Under the pieces are notes generated by a model that saw only the letters and a list, made by a program, of their open reading frames with translations, was not told where the DNA came from and made no database searches. Position numbers and translations under genes: made by a program. Below, piece by piece: positions 38,261 to 51,100 of a stretch of 64,000 nt of DNA. Position 1 is the stretch's first letter. Every line of letters starts with the position of its first letter. The stretch spans positions 3,259,459-3,323,458 of the forward strand of contig OX442419.1 in assembly GCA_949361645.1 (NCBI GenBank), in the 5' to 3' direction. The stretch comes from Spongilla lacustris. Taxonomy: Eukaryota; Porifera; Demospongiae; Spongillida; Spongillidae.

Positions 38261-39426
38261 AGTGTGAAATGGGGAGGAACTGTGATGTCCGGAAACATTC
38301 AGTGATTAGAGATATATAGGATCACGTGTGTGTATGTGATTACGTGTATGATTCAGTATAATGAATGAATGGTTGTTGATGTTGTGAGCTATCCGAGTGC
38401 ATCCTGAGGTATTGAGTGTCTGAGAAATAAACCAGCCTAGGACGCCATTGCATGTGGTTGAATCTTTTGAAACATGATCACATGTACATGTACAACAGTG
38501 CTTTGTTGTGACACCTGCAGTTAAATTAACACAACAGTAACGCTACATTACATCCATAGTGACATCCATGCACATGCACTGTTCCTTCTGATTGTTCCTG
38601 CAGCTAGTGAGCGTTGTATGTAAAAAATCAATTTAAGCTGACACTTGAACTCCCTGCAATAAAAATGCAGTGATTACTAGAATACACCTGAACACACATA
38701 TTGCATACTGTAGAAGAGAACAGGTTAACTTACGTCCTTTTCTTCAACCCAATATAAGTGTCTTCTTAAAACCACTTTACAACACTAGATAAACTATTCT
38801 TCCATTCTGGAAAGCATGGTATTGTGCTATAAGATGAGAGCTGGGGCCAGCGGGGTGAATGGGGATAAGGGGAGGAAAGGAGAGAGGAGGAGCGAGAATG
38901 ATGGGAGGGAGGGGGAGGTAGGAAAATTGACGGGATGAGGAGGGAGGGAGATGGAAGGGGAGGTAAGGAAATTGAAGGGAGGAGGAAAAGAGAAAGTATT
39001 ATTTGGTTTTTTTTTGTACAGGTTGTGGTGGCAGTTTGTATATGCCAAAACATTGAGTGTCTGACTGACTAAATACAATTGAGGGATTCATGAAAGTTTG
39101 TGTTACGATGTTCTACTTGCATTGCTGCAGTATTATTGTAGGAAGTCTCAAGTCTTCCCTTTATATGTACGGTTAAATGGCATGTTTGTGAACCCTGGAT
39201 TAATTGACAGAACAGCAAGTGACATGCCACGTGTACACCAAGGGGTAGGTACGGTAAATCCCTGATGTTATAGGAAGTACATGCATGTAATGGTGTGCTT
39301 CTTGTACACGTAACATCTGTAGCAAATGCATGACTGGAAACCGTAAGTGATACTGTCAGATGTTGCCTATTCCTGCCTTCTCCTCCCCCACGTTCAGCTG
39401 ATGTGTGTGTGTGTTTGTGTGTGTGT

Positions 39427-39498
<72 letters not shown>

Positions 39499-39944
39499 AC
39501 ATGTATGTGTGTGTGTACATAAACACCTGCTGATCCTATCTTATTTCGATGTTTGTACAAAGTAACAAAGGCCCAATGTTATAAATTTTGTTGTGTGGCC
39601 AGTCTGCTGATAAAAGGTCTAGGGTCTGTACATACAGTGAATAATCTCATGCACAATGCCATGCATCTTATTGCAAATAGAACCCCTAGGCCTGGTTTTG
39701 CTGGTTGTCCTAGGGAATAGCTGTGTCTTGGAAGTTCATAGTATGTTAACAGATGTGCAGCACTACTACTTGTGTCCATACATATATGTACATTTTTGGT
39801 GAGCCCCAGGGTTATTCTATTGCCTGTCTACTTGTTGCCAGCTATGCTTGGAGTACTACAGTTGAGAGCCTTACTGTTGCAGTAATGAGAGCAAGGTACT
39901 ACATGTAATGCCGTGCATACTAAAAATAAAAACCTTTAGGGAAG
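38261..39944. other. Spacer with purine-rich and TG tracts
   Basis: Contains the second LTR-like word (38384), a GGGAGGAAA-rich purine tract (38860-38995) and a TG array (39402-39494). No gene was recognised. Confidence 0.4.
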
Positions 39945-40035
39945 GCCAACAATATAGGGAGAAGGCCACCTATAGGGAGAAGGCCACTGTATAGGGAGAA
40001 GGCCAACTGTATAGGGAGAAGGCCAACTGACCAAC
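39945..40035 (+). repeat. 20-bp minisatellite, small array
   Basis: Five or so units of ATAGGGAGAAGGCCAACTGT type, the same family as the large array at 41568-42341. Confidence 0.9.
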
Positions 40036-41128
40036 AGTATAGTATATAACATGTACATGTACATGTAAGTTGTCAAGGGAGGTGTGTCCATACATGTATG
40101 TACGAAGTGGGCCCATAAGGTTATTCTATTTGTGATAACTAATGCAAACACTAAATGGGCATGGGCCAACCTACATGTATGAAGCTTTGGCATAGCCCCA
40201 GAACCATTATCCCTTGTTAGGCCAGTAGGGGCCAAAACCAGCTTAAGGCTGGCTTGTGGTTTCCTTGTCCACACAATAGATGTGGTTGCTTTGCAAAACT
40301 TAGGTAACCACTAAAATCACTACCTATCTTTGAAGTACCACTGCATGTACATGTAGTGACCTACAGCCAAAAGAGTTGCATGAAGGGCATACGATGACTT
40401 GGCTACATACATGTATAGAAGGGTTAAGGTTACCACACGCACATGTAGGTAACATGTTGCATGCAACTCAAATGAATATAGCGCATGGTAGCCTTTTAAA
40501 GCACAGCCTCATATGCAAATGTAGTAATATTCCAGAACTTTTGTGTAGGTAGTCAGGGTTAGGGTTTATACCTGTATCTGGTAGCCACCAGATGAGACCA
40601 TTTTTGAAATTAGTCCTGGGTACATATACTAGGTACAGGATTATGTAATAGTAGATGGTGTCTATAAAGATAGATAATAGTACATGTAACAAAGAGTACA
40701 TGTACAAGTTAATGTACCTCTCCAGGCCCTTAAACAGAAGTACTTTAACATGCATGTTCAAAGACCTCTGATGGAGCCGTCACCCAAGTGATGCATTGTA
40801 TGTGTACAAAGGACACCTCCCCCCTTCTGGGGGAGTGAGGAAGTGTTCTCAGCACCAATGCATGCAAACAAAAATTAGCATGTCCAAAAATACCATGCGT
40901 ACTCTAGTGCATGTAACCACCATCACAATAGCCCCCAAACAGCCATTCACACACCTGTTATCTGTCGTCACTGTGTTCAAAGGACTGGGGAAGTAGCCAG
41001 ACCAGTAAATACTTTGGTTTGTAATACTGCAGTTACATGTAGTAGGTCTTCATTGATCCTCTGCTCCTCCAGTAGTATGGTAGCTCTCTCCTGGTAGATT
41101 GTTGTGTCTTGTTGTGGTTGTACAGCAA

Positions 41129-41199
<71 letters not shown>

Positions 41200-41567
41200 A
41201 TGTACATGCATGTGTGTGTTTGTGTCCAAATTATTATTATTTATATCTGATGTATATGGATGTACATGTAAGTACCACTGTGTACAGGTATATGTGTGGA
41301 CATCATTGGTGTGTGTGCCCATGTTTGAAGCTCACAATACACAGCTCTACATCAGCGTGTGTAGTGTGCACATGATGAAGACACTTGTGAATATGTGCAT
41401 CACCATCAGTAGAGCTACTACATTGAGTGTCCACACTGTAACTGAGTGTGCATGACTTGCTGGAAGTGTCCATGCACATGTGTGGTGTGTGTGTCCCACA
41501 GGTCAGCTATACACATGGTAAACAAAGGGACAGAGATGCTACACAAATGGACAATGCTCAGTGGTTC
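40036..41567. other. Spacer between minisatellite arrays
   Basis: Contains a (TG)n tract at 41131-41198 and no recognisable gene. Confidence 0.4.
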
Positions 41568-42341
41568 ATATAGGGAGAAAGCCAATAGTATAGGGAGAAG
41601 GCCAACTGTATAGGAAATAGTATAGGGATAAGGCCGACAGTACACATGTAGGTAGAAAGTCAATAGTATAGGGAGAAAGTCAACAGCATAGGGAGACAGC
41701 CAACTGTATAGGGATAAGGTCAACCATATAGGGAGAAGGGTCAACAGTATAGGGAGAAGGCCAAGAGTATATAGGGAGCAGGCCAACAGTATAGGGAGAA
41801 GGCCAACAGTATAGGGAGAAGGCCAATAGTACAGGAAGAAGGCCAACAGTATAGGGAGAAGGCCAACAGTATAAGCGCAGCTTATTATAAAGAGAAGGCC
41901 ACCAGCATAGGAAGAAGGCCAACAGTATAGGGAGCAGGCCAACAGTATAGGGAGCAGGCCAACAGTATAGGGAGAAGGCCAACAGTATAGGGAGAAGGCC
42001 AACAGTATAGGGAGAAGGCCAACAGTATAGGGAGAAGGCCAACAGTATAGGGAGAAGGCCAACAGTATAGGGAGAAGGCCAACAGTATAGGGAGAAGGCT
42101 AACAGTATAGGGAGAAGGCCAATGTATAGGGAGAAGGGCCAACAGTATAGGGAGAAGGCCAACTGTATATAGGGAGAAGGCCAACTGTATAGGGAGCAGG
42201 CCAACAGTATAGGGAGAAGGCCAACTGTATAGCGAGAAGGCCAACAGTATAGGGAGAAGGCCAACAGTATAGGGAGAAGGCCAACAGTATAGGGAGAAGG
42301 CCAACAGTATAGGGAGAAGGCCAACAGTATAGGGAGAAGGC
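41568..42341 (+). repeat. 20-bp minisatellite, main array
   Basis: Nearly forty units of AACAGTATAGGGAGAAGGCC with variants. It lacks minus-strand stops in all phases, so frames over 200 codons arise by chance. The array is broken at 42342 by a transposon and resumes at 43473. Confidence 0.97.
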
Positions 42342-43472
42342 CAGGGTTGCCGAAAGTCAGGCCGGGGTCCGGCCTGTGACCGGCCGGCCTGACAGCCCCG
42401 GCCTGCCAGGCCGGCCTGCCAGGTCGGATAAATTGATGTTATTAAACAATTTATTAAAAATTCATGGCTAACCACAAAACATTATGATATTATTAAACAA
42501 TTTATTAAAAATTCATACATCTTCAGCTCCATCCGAGCGGGTGTTTTCGCGAGCTAAGCTGATTCAACAGCGCCAGAGATGGAACCTACTCCCTCAACGT
42601 TTGGAGGCGTGTGTCATGCTGAAGCACAATGCATGGTAAATTACAAGTCTTTAGATAGCAAGCGCGCTGTTTGCATCACTGCATGTTATGTATCTCAGAC
42701 TCAGTTTCTGTATCTGTAGGAGTAATCAAATCGCTTCAAATTCGGTTTGTAGGTAGAGAGGTCCTATATCTTTCGATTTATTCTGTTTGTTAATTTTTAT
42801 GCCATCCATTACGGAGATGTAGCTGAACAAACTACGTACGTGCACATTTTCCCGCTCGATTCGCGCCGATGATTTGGGCAAATCGCGTCCCGCTCAAAGT
42901 ATGGGAGGTGGTGATTATATCATTGCCGCGTATCGAGCGGGAAAAAGTGCACGTATAGTTTGTTCAACTATATCTCCGTAACGTATGGCATAAAAATTAA
43001 CGAACAGAACAAATCGATAGATATAGGACCTCTCTACCTACAAACCGAATTTGAAGCGATTTGATTACTCCTACAGAAAGTTATGTTGGGTTTGAACTTG
43101 GTGGGGTATCTAACGTTGCAATGATGGTACTGAGCAAGTGCAAGACACAAAAGTGTACATGTATTTTACCCTATAGGGCAATGGTGTAGTATGAAGTGTT
43201 GAAAATAGGAAGTTGATAGCCTTTATTGTTCGGCAGATACAGCAATTCAAATGTTATAACACTATAATGTTATAAAACTGTATAGGAAGTTATCTCGGAA
43301 ACTGTCCCATATATAGCTATAGACATCGCGAAATGAATTAATAATTTATTATAATAAGTGGGTGGATCCCGGCCTGCCGGCCTGTCAGGTCACGGTCCGG
43401 CCTGCCAGGCCAAGCTAAATGTCCGACCTGGCAGGCCGACCTGGCAGGCCGGACTGGCCTTCGGCAACCCTG
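42342..43472. mobile_element. hAT-like element inserted in the minisatellite
   Basis: CAGGGTTGCCGAA at 42342 is mirrored by TTCGGCAACCCTG ending at 43472. The flanks are an 8-bp direct repeat, GAGAAGGC. Removing the element and one flank copy restores a perfect 20-bp unit. The subterminal regions are dense in GGCCTGCCAGGCCGGCCTG-like palindromes, likely binding sites. No transposase is present. The 8-bp duplication and CAGGG start support hAT. Confidence 0.92.
42714..43076. mobile_element. Foldback element nested inside the hAT-like element
   Basis: CTGTAGGAGTAATCAAATCG at 42714 is mirrored by CGATTTGATTACTCCTACAG ending at 43076. The inverted arms run about 150 bp each (to about 42865 and from about 42929). 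No clear target duplication was seen; the arm edges differ by a TAT. Confidence 0.8.
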
Positions 43473-43790
43473 GAGAAGGCTAACAGTATAGGGAGAAGGC
43501 CAATGTATAGGGAGAAGGGCCAACAGTATAGGGAGAAGGCCAACTGTATATGGGGAGAAGGCCAACTGTATAGGGAGCAGGCCAACAGTATAGGGAGAAG
43601 GCCAACTGTATAGCGAGAAGGCCAACAGTATAGGGAGCAGGCCAACAGTATAGGGAGAAGGCCACCAGTCTAACACTACAGGAAGAAGACCAACAGTATA
43701 AGGAGACGGGCAATTAACGGTCCGGGAGAAGGCCAACAGTAAGGGAGAAGTCCATACAGTACTAGTATAGGGAGAAGGCCATAGGCCTAC
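43473..43790 (+). repeat. 20-bp minisatellite, right remnant
   Basis: Continuation of the array beyond the transposon. It degenerates after about 43670. Confidence 0.95.
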
Positions 43791-44888
43791 TAGTATCTCC
43801 TCCCCCTTCACTGCATCGAATATATGCCTGTTCTGCACATACTAAATTCACACAGTATACTCACCAAAACACCTGAATCTCCAGAAGTTGAAATCATGCA
43901 GGGCAATCCGTTTATTGCTGCCTCCACATCTCCAAAGCTACGATTGTGCACATGTGTATTATCGTTAATAATTCAACTGCAACTAACAGTTAACTAGTTG
44001 CAACGTACGCAATAACTGTAACTTAATCCCAGATGACGCAAAGTATTATGATATGACATATTGTTTATGAATAAATTATGCGCGGTAGAAATTAAATTTT
44101 TGTCTTGATTTTACTACACGAATGGTTCATGTAATAATTATATAAAACACAGATTCACAATCAGACCGATATATAGTAAATTATAAATGTGTTTAAAATT
44201 CAATTTAAAAATAAAAGCATGATGACCGCCTATGTATGGGCCATTTCTCCATATGACTAGAAGTCATGCTGGATTAGTCTGATTGGTATGGCCTGACCTG
44301 TGGTACAGTATGTACATGTATGTATGTATGTATTTAAATCTAATGCTTATCTCTATGAAACCTTGCCAAGAAAAAATTCTCTGATTTGAAGGCAATGGTG
44401 GTATAAGTTGAATCATATGGCAATGTAAAAAATGGTCCTAATATATTTAGCAATGTAATATGTAATGTATGTCCAGCTAGAGTAATTCAATAATTTTGCA
44501 ATCCCTATGAATTATAATTTTATTCTGCTGCAATGTCATAAAGTAAAGCTGCTAAATGATTTTACTTCAGTCTAACACCACAGGAGGTCATATTCAGAAA
44601 TTGGCGGACACCAGGAAACCCTTGGTGTTCAAAAAGACATCCTATAGCATGTGTAGCACATAGGAGTAGTGTGGTTTGAATTTGTGTTGAAATTATAGGT
44701 ACTTATGGTTCGGATTTATTCAAAACAAAGTTAGACTTACATCTATTTAGATGTATGAAAAATGGCTACTCTTGCTGTGATGGGTGAGTGAGACTAGTCC
44801 ACAGTACTAGTATGGTCCTGATGCCCTACAGATTTAGCGTATCCTAGTGGTCACAGCTGCAATTTTCTGTTATGATACATGTTTCATT
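43791..44888. other. AT-rich spacer, no gene recognised
   Basis: AT-rich, with TGTATGTATGTAT near 44318. No supported feature. Confidence 0.4.
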
Positions 44889-45020
44889 TATGGTGTAACA
44901 ATAATTTAGCAATAAACCTGGTATGGTGTATATGAGTCAACAAACTAAATAGAGCTCTCTATTTAGTCTGTTGACTCATACACCATACCCAGTTTATTGC
45001 TAAATTATTGTTACACCATA
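44889..45020. repeat. 132-bp near-perfect palindrome
   Basis: TATGGTGTAACAATAATTTA at 44889 is mirrored to 45020, centred on GAGCTC near 44955. A few mismatches occur. It is probably a small foldback MITE. Confidence 0.9.
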
Positions 45021-45183
45021 CTTTGGCACAGGCTAGGGCTCTGCCCTTGCAAGAAATGCTCTGGCATTTGAGCAGACAAGGGATAAGTTCAGTCTGCATG
45101 CTGTAGATGCTATCAAGAGTGGTAGATATGGTGGAGTTAGCCTTTACTGAAAGGCACGATGCTAGTTTAGAGAACTGAGGTGT

Positions 45184-45471
45184 TTAAGAGAAGGTGGTCC
45201 CAGGCCCCGAAGGATTCAACAACAAGGGGTATGCGGTTCCAGCCACTTCTTCACAAATAGCTGAATTTTCTTGTATCTTGCGCTGTTCTGTGGCAAATGC
45301 TGCAGAACCTGCTGTATGTCTCACTTCAGAAACAATGTCAGAATTTACTGAGCAGAGACGACACAGAGAGGGTGAACGCAGCAGGTTTTTCATTAGTACC
45401 CAAATTGTTGATTGGATTGATGTCCGCAGGTCTATATGGTTTCTCTGGTCATGACCAAGGCCACCATGCAC
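45184..45471 (-). pseudogene. Reverse-transcriptase family C-terminal relic
   Basis: The frame contains NSDIVSEVRHTAGSAAFATE and QRKIQENSAICEE. This parallels the segment read at 55360-55500 on the plus strand (LNPKTVSVAGLSAGAATLST then EERKHTENDPKC). One frame remains open but has no start or neighbours. Confidence 0.45.
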
Positions 45472-45659
45472 CAGCTTCCAACTTACATGTAGGGCTGTAC
45501 ATGCAAGGCTATCTTGAAAAGTTGATGCAAAGAGTCAAGAAGGTGGTAATTACATCGCTACCCTTCTTGCAAGTTAAGGCGTGCATGGTGAGCCTCAAGG
45601 GCTTTGGTAGGGCAAAGGGCACACAACACAACTGAACACCCAGCCTCCATGGGATGGTG

Positions 45660-46374
45660 TTAAATGCAAGCCTATACTAGAATGCGAATGCAGGAGAGGA
45701 TTAGGGCTTTAGGGTTTAGGTTAAGGGTGCAAGGTGCTCAGCGCCAATGACGCCGACGCCGAATTTGGGGTCAAATTGTGCTGTCCAGACACTCTTCATT
45801 GCACCAAATGGGTCACATAAAAAAATTGGATCAGGCTCATCCCTAGTCTGCTTTGCTAACAATGTGCCTTCGGTGCCATACTGCATGCTTTGTGTGCTAC
45901 AGTCAAGGCCTAAGGCTGGTGATGGGGTACCATGCAACCAAGAACTAGCATGTGGTGGAAAGAGGTTGGGCTCGGTCAGCCAGGGTGCTCCATGTTTCTG
46001 CGACAAAACGTGTTGATGGGTGTGGATGATGTCAATGGTTGATAAGTTGATATCCTCGAAGAGGTATGGTGGTGAATTGGTGTGGTCGGGGAAGGTGGTG
46101 CGAATAGAGTTGATGTATGCCGGCAGCAGAGCAATGGAAAATAGATCGAAGGCCCAGACCACCATGGGATAAACTCAGTCATGCAGTGTGGCTTATTTCC
46201 AGGCTGGGTAGCCAGGTGACAAATCAATGGCAGTGCACTTAACCTCTGACATTTATCATCAAATGTAGCAAGAATGCAGCACACTGGCGAAAGAGAGTCA
46301 GGGCAATCTGGTGGCTGACGAGAGAAGGTCTTCACAAAAGCTCTTATCTCAAATTGGTGACCCAAGAATGACAA
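45660..46374 (-). pseudogene. Unknown repeated coding segment (relative of the split repeat)
   Basis: Two overlapping minus frames (46374-45976 and 46165-45716) read as one protein with a frame change near 46160. They include DKCQRLSALPLICHLATQPG and, later, GAMKSVWTAQFDPKFGVGV. The last part corresponds to the repeat broken by the palindrome at 19.4/21.8 kb. The family is not recognised. Two diverged copies in one window indicate a mobile or repeated origin. Confidence 0.4.
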
Positions 46375-46450
46375 AATTGGAAGCGTTGGAATCTATAGTG
46401 ATGGGAAGCCAGGCAAAGTTCACATTTGCTGAAGCTAGGAAATAGACCAA

Positions 46451-46451
46451 G

Positions 46452-46480
<29 letters not shown>
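46451..46480 (+). repeat. G30 homopolymer tract
   Basis: An uninterrupted run of 30 G between ordinary sequence. Confidence 0.9.
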
Positions 46481-46482
<2 letters not shown>

Positions 46483-46797
46483 TGATCATTCAGGATAGAT
46501 AAAGCCTGATCTATGTAGTCTTGGACCTAGCTGGAGCACCATCATCAAGTACCATTTTATGAACAACAGCTAAGGAGTCACATGTATTCTCAGTTCCTAT
46601 GATGACAGGATGAATAATATAACAAGAGAGTATAGAAGGGATCACCTTGCTGCACACCTGTCGTGAGGTCAATGACAGGCTGCCCAGTGGATGCCAAAGT
46701 TTTGTGTGATGACCATAGCACCATGCATGATGCTCAGGGAAGGAGCTCAGGGAAATGGGAGTGGCATTGGTCCAGTACAGCTTGTCTTGAAGCGTTA

Positions 46798-47184
46798 TTA
46801 AAGGACTTGTAAGAAATTATGAATTATACGACTAAATAACACGATGATACATGTGCAACTATAATACATGGTTCCCTGGAAAGAGAGGAAACGCCTTGTG
46901 TACATGTAGGATGCAACATGCAGACACACCTTGGCACCATCACATCTCTCCACTGCTGAAAGAGGGCCAGGTTTGGTAGCAGCAGTGGCTGAGTCCCAAT
47001 AGAGGAAGAAGTATTCCTCTCTTGGAGTTAAGTACTTCTTTTTTCTCACACACATTGTCCTTTCTAAAGCACCTTGGCCATCATCTGCATCAAACCACTG
47101 GAGACTCACAATCTTACCAGCTCCTACTCCAGCATCTTTCTGTGGCAATCCAGAGAGAAAATTCCACATCCTTCTTGGGAACAT
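46798..47184 (-). other. Unidentified 128-codon frame
   Basis: The first two thirds (for example GAGKIVSLQWFDADDGQGAL, REEYFFLYWDSATAATKPG) look protein-like, and the end looks like intron or random sequence. It could be a transposon exon. No family recognised. Confidence 0.25.
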
Positions 47185-47242
47185 TAAGTTCTAGATGGCT
47201 TTAATTCTGTGCATGAGTGAGTTAGTATGAATATATGTCAAG

Positions 47243-47838
47243 TTGTTGTTAGCCATACGTATTATTGAACTTATGGCACACAATGGGTCATCTGCAGTAT
47301 GTATCTGGAGTTCAGCAAGGGGATCCACTAGGACCTCTTTTTTTTTTGACCTGGTCTTGAGCTTACTAATTTCTGCTATCAATAAAGATGAGGTTTGTTC
47401 ACGTCTTCAATTCGATGCCTGGTATCATGATGTTGGAGTGCTGGCTGGTCCCATATCTGCAGTACATAGGGCACTGGCATTGATCAAAGGTATTGGTCCA
47501 TCACTTGGCCTCTTTGTGAATGTGTCAAAATGTGAGCTCTTTAGCCAAAGTGATCTGAGCTCTTTCCCATCTGACATGAAACACTTTTGCAATCCCAACA
47601 TTCAGATCTTGGGAAATTCCAATAGGTGAGAAAGATTTTTGCTCAGCCTTTGTCTCCAGGAAGAGGTTAGAGGAAAGACTCCTGCTTGAAAGACTCGAGG
47701 AAGTTGGTGCAGTGGACCCTCAGGTTGCTTTAACACTCTTGTGTATGTGTGGTGGGTTCTGTCGGCTTGCACATCTAGCCCGTGCCACTCCTCCTTCGCT
47801 TGTTATGGCTTCTCTCCAGCTTTTTGATGAAGATGTTC
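47243..47838 (+). pseudogene. Reverse-transcriptase domain relic, active site lost
   Basis: In one frame GVQQGDPLGPL (about 47308) is the conserved RT block. After a frame change in a T-run the sequence reads LVLSLLISAINKDEVC, then FDAWYHDVGVLAGP. The catalytic Y-x-D-D box is Y-H-D-V, so the second Asp is lost. RALALIKGIGPSLGLFVNVS and LARATPPSLVMASLQLFDED follow, up to the gap at 47839. The C-terminal continuation of this protein type reappears at 54.8 kb on the same strand. Confidence 0.65.
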
Positions 47839-48038
47839 NNNNNNNNNNNNNNNNNNNNNNNNNNNNNNNNNNNNNNNNNNNNNNNNNNNNNNNNNNNNNN
47901 NNNNNNNNNNNNNNNNNNNNNNNNNNNNNNNNNNNNNNNNNNNNNNNNNNNNNNNNNNNNNNNNNNNNNNNNNNNNNNNNNNNNNNNNNNNNNNNNNNNN
48001 NNNNNNNNNNNNNNNNNNNNNNNNNNNNNNNNNNNNNN
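47839..48038. other. Assembly gap (200 N)
   Basis: Exactly 200 N. It hides the junction between the RT relic and the following transposon. Confidence 1.
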
Positions 48039-48119
48039 CGGTCAGACGTCGACTCTTTTCAAGATGAGTGTGCATGGCTATGCAGCTCGACGTTAATTTT
48101 CAATATCTTTAACACAGAC

Positions 48120-51100
48120 TTATCGTGCGTACAGGAAAGTGTAGAAACAACACCACGTACCCCAACTTCATCCACAAGTGAAGAATCCTTAGCTGAAGGC
48201 AATAGCACTTGCAGTGAATCATCAGAACCTGCAGAGGTAATTAATTCATTTTTGATACTACATTACGATAGTTGCCTCAAAAAGGACCTTACTAGCTAGT
48301 GTTTAAAATAGTTTGATATTTTTTAAAAGATACACCTATAGGGTAATACTCTAAAACTTACGCGGTCTGTTTATCAATAGCCTTAATTTTTTTATTATAT
48401 GCATAGATTTCAATAGCATCCACGGTTTGGAAATTTACCAACAACGCGTTATGTCCCTTTTCGTGGCTATGGTCCCATTTGTGATCGAAGCCCATATCCT
48501 TACCGTCCAATTAATTACTTAGATTAGCCAGCTGTTCCTATAAACATGCATGCTACTAAACATATATAAACAGCCTAAGCAGTTCTACCTTTGTTTTCAT
48601 TAAAATGATAATATTTTATTCTGAACCGTGTACTATACTCATTTAGTACTGCAAATTGAAGTAAGTAACTATGGCATTAATGGCTCTAAGCCGCTTGTAT
48701 AAAAAGACGTTACTGAAGCATATAATCCTCATGTAACTTTAAGGTCTAGACTAACTTTTGAATGGTTACTTACAATAGGTATTATCGCACAACATATAAA
48801 TATTATTATATTATAATATTATTATTATCTATGCACACAATTCTGAAGTCTGTTTTCTGCCTTGTTCAAACAAGCTGGTGCTTTTTTCATAGGATACAGA
48901 GCAAAGTTTTAATCCAGGCTGTGCAGCAAGAAAAAAAACCAAGTTTTGATAAACCAGAGCTAGGGTTCACACAATCTCCTCTACGCGTATTTATAGTGTT
49001 CATTACAGTGTGGCAGTTTAGCTTTGGTATTTCAAATGCTGCTATTGCAGTTATTTTGGCATTCTTGCCATGCTTCTTACAGTTAATAACACGTACCACC
49101 AACATATCGACCTTACTATTGGATTGTCCAAAAACGCTAAAGTCAGCACAGAAAATGATTGGCTTTAGATGTCCATCGTTTGAACGTTTTGTGGTACGTC
49201 CTGCTTGCAATTCTATATATAGTTTCAAAGACTGCATTCGGATACAGCCTGACGGGAAAGAAATGCCTGCTACATGCAGGCATGTTGAGTATCCAAACCA
49301 TCCAAAAGCCCATTTTAGGAATCCATGTGGAGCTGACCTTCTAAGTTTAGTTTCACGGAACAAATCAAAGCCATCGTTACAAGCTAATAAGGAATATTGT
49401 TATCAACATCTCACTGATGCTATTGGCTTGCTAATAAATCAGCCTAATTTCTTGGAAAAATGTGAGCAATGGCGAAATCGTGGTGGTGATTCTGAGTTGT
49501 TAAGTGACATATACGATGGATAAATCTGGAAAGAATTTCATAACATTGATGAAAAGGAGTTCTTGTCTCTTCCTAACAACCTTGCTTTAGGTTTAGGATG
49601 TGATTGGTTCCAACCATATAAACATGTTACTTATTCAGTTGGTGTCCTGTATTTAGTCATCTTTAACCTACCAAGGGAGGAAAGATTTAAAATGGAAAAT
49701 ATAATTTTACTTGGTATAATTCCTGGCCCTTCTGAGCCAAAGAAAACAATGAACTCGTATTTAGGTCCTTTTGTGCAAGATTTGCTTGAATTTTGGGAAG
49801 GTGTTGCAATCTGGCATAAACCATCACAATCATTTGTTACAATACGAATGAACACAGTGCAGTGCACGGATGCTCCAAGTGCTTTAAGGAGTTTAGGTCC
49901 GGTGTATTTGACAATAAACTAGATTATTCTGGGTTTGATAGAGACACTTGGGAACTCCGAACTCATGATAGCTATAAACTTCAGTCAGAACAATACTTAA
50001 GGGCAACAACGAAAACCATGAAACAGCAGGTGGTATCAGATTACGGGGTGCGATATATTCCATCCTTGCCCAACTTCCATACTTCAACATTGTAAGAATG
50101 CATGTGATAGACCCTATGCATAATGTTCTGCTTGGAACACCAAAGCGTATGATGAATCTATGGACGGAGCAGAACATTCTATCAAAAACTCAATTGAAAA
50201 ACATATCAAATATGTCATCCAGAATTAATGTACCACGATGCATTGGAAGACTGCCATCAAAAATTGCATCAAGCTTTTCTGGTTTTACTGCGGACCAGTG
50301 GAAGAACTGGACAACTGTGTATTCAGCTGTATGTCTAAAAGACCAATTGCCTAGGAGTCATTTGCAATGTTGGCTTCTTTTTGTTCGAGGATGTTCAATT
50401 CTGGTTAGACGTGCAATTTTAAAATGCAGTGTTGTGGCTTCAGATGAATACCTTGTGCAGTTTTGTAAATCGTTTGAAGGATTATATGGTGCTCAACATT
50501 GCACAATAAACATGCATTTACATTTGCACCTAAAAGATGTTGTACTTGATTATGGTCCTGTTTATGGGTTCTGGTGTTTTTCTTTTGAGCGCTACAATGG
50601 TATTCTTGGTGATTATTTTACCAACAATCACAACATAGAAGTGCAGTTTATGAAGAAATTTTTGCTGCACCAGCAATCCAAGGCTCTTCATCTATCAAAT
50701 GAATATGATGACATCTTAGTAAGATGCAGAGAGAAATGTATGACAGGCTCAATCTTACAGGGTACAAACATACACAATTCTTTTATTCTTCAGCGAGAAC
50801 TTGCATTGTCACCAATGACAAGGTTAAAGGAACTAGATTTTGGTGTACGTGTACAATCTATGGGAGAACTTCTTCCACCTATTTATCCAAAATATATGCA
50901 ACCTGAAATGATTGATCAACTTGCAGAATCATATAAATATCTCTATACTGATTTCAATCCATTGTCAGTTCTTTACAATATGTCCAGTAGGGCATCTATT
51001 TCAGGTATGTTGTGCATTCCATAATGGCTAGGACCGATAAAGGTTCTATTATTTCGACCCATTGGCCAGTAAAACAAGCAGATGGGTTGCAAGTTCTTTC

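Noticed and set aside
41418..42475. Minus-strand frames of about 200 codons (WPSPYTVGLLPILLAF repeats)
   Set aside because: They come from the 20-bp minisatellite, which lacks stops in all minus-strand phases. No start, end or composition signals a real protein.
47712..48299. 195-codon frame across the second gap
   Set aside because: The parts before and after the N run belong to different elements (RT relic and EnSpm-type exon).
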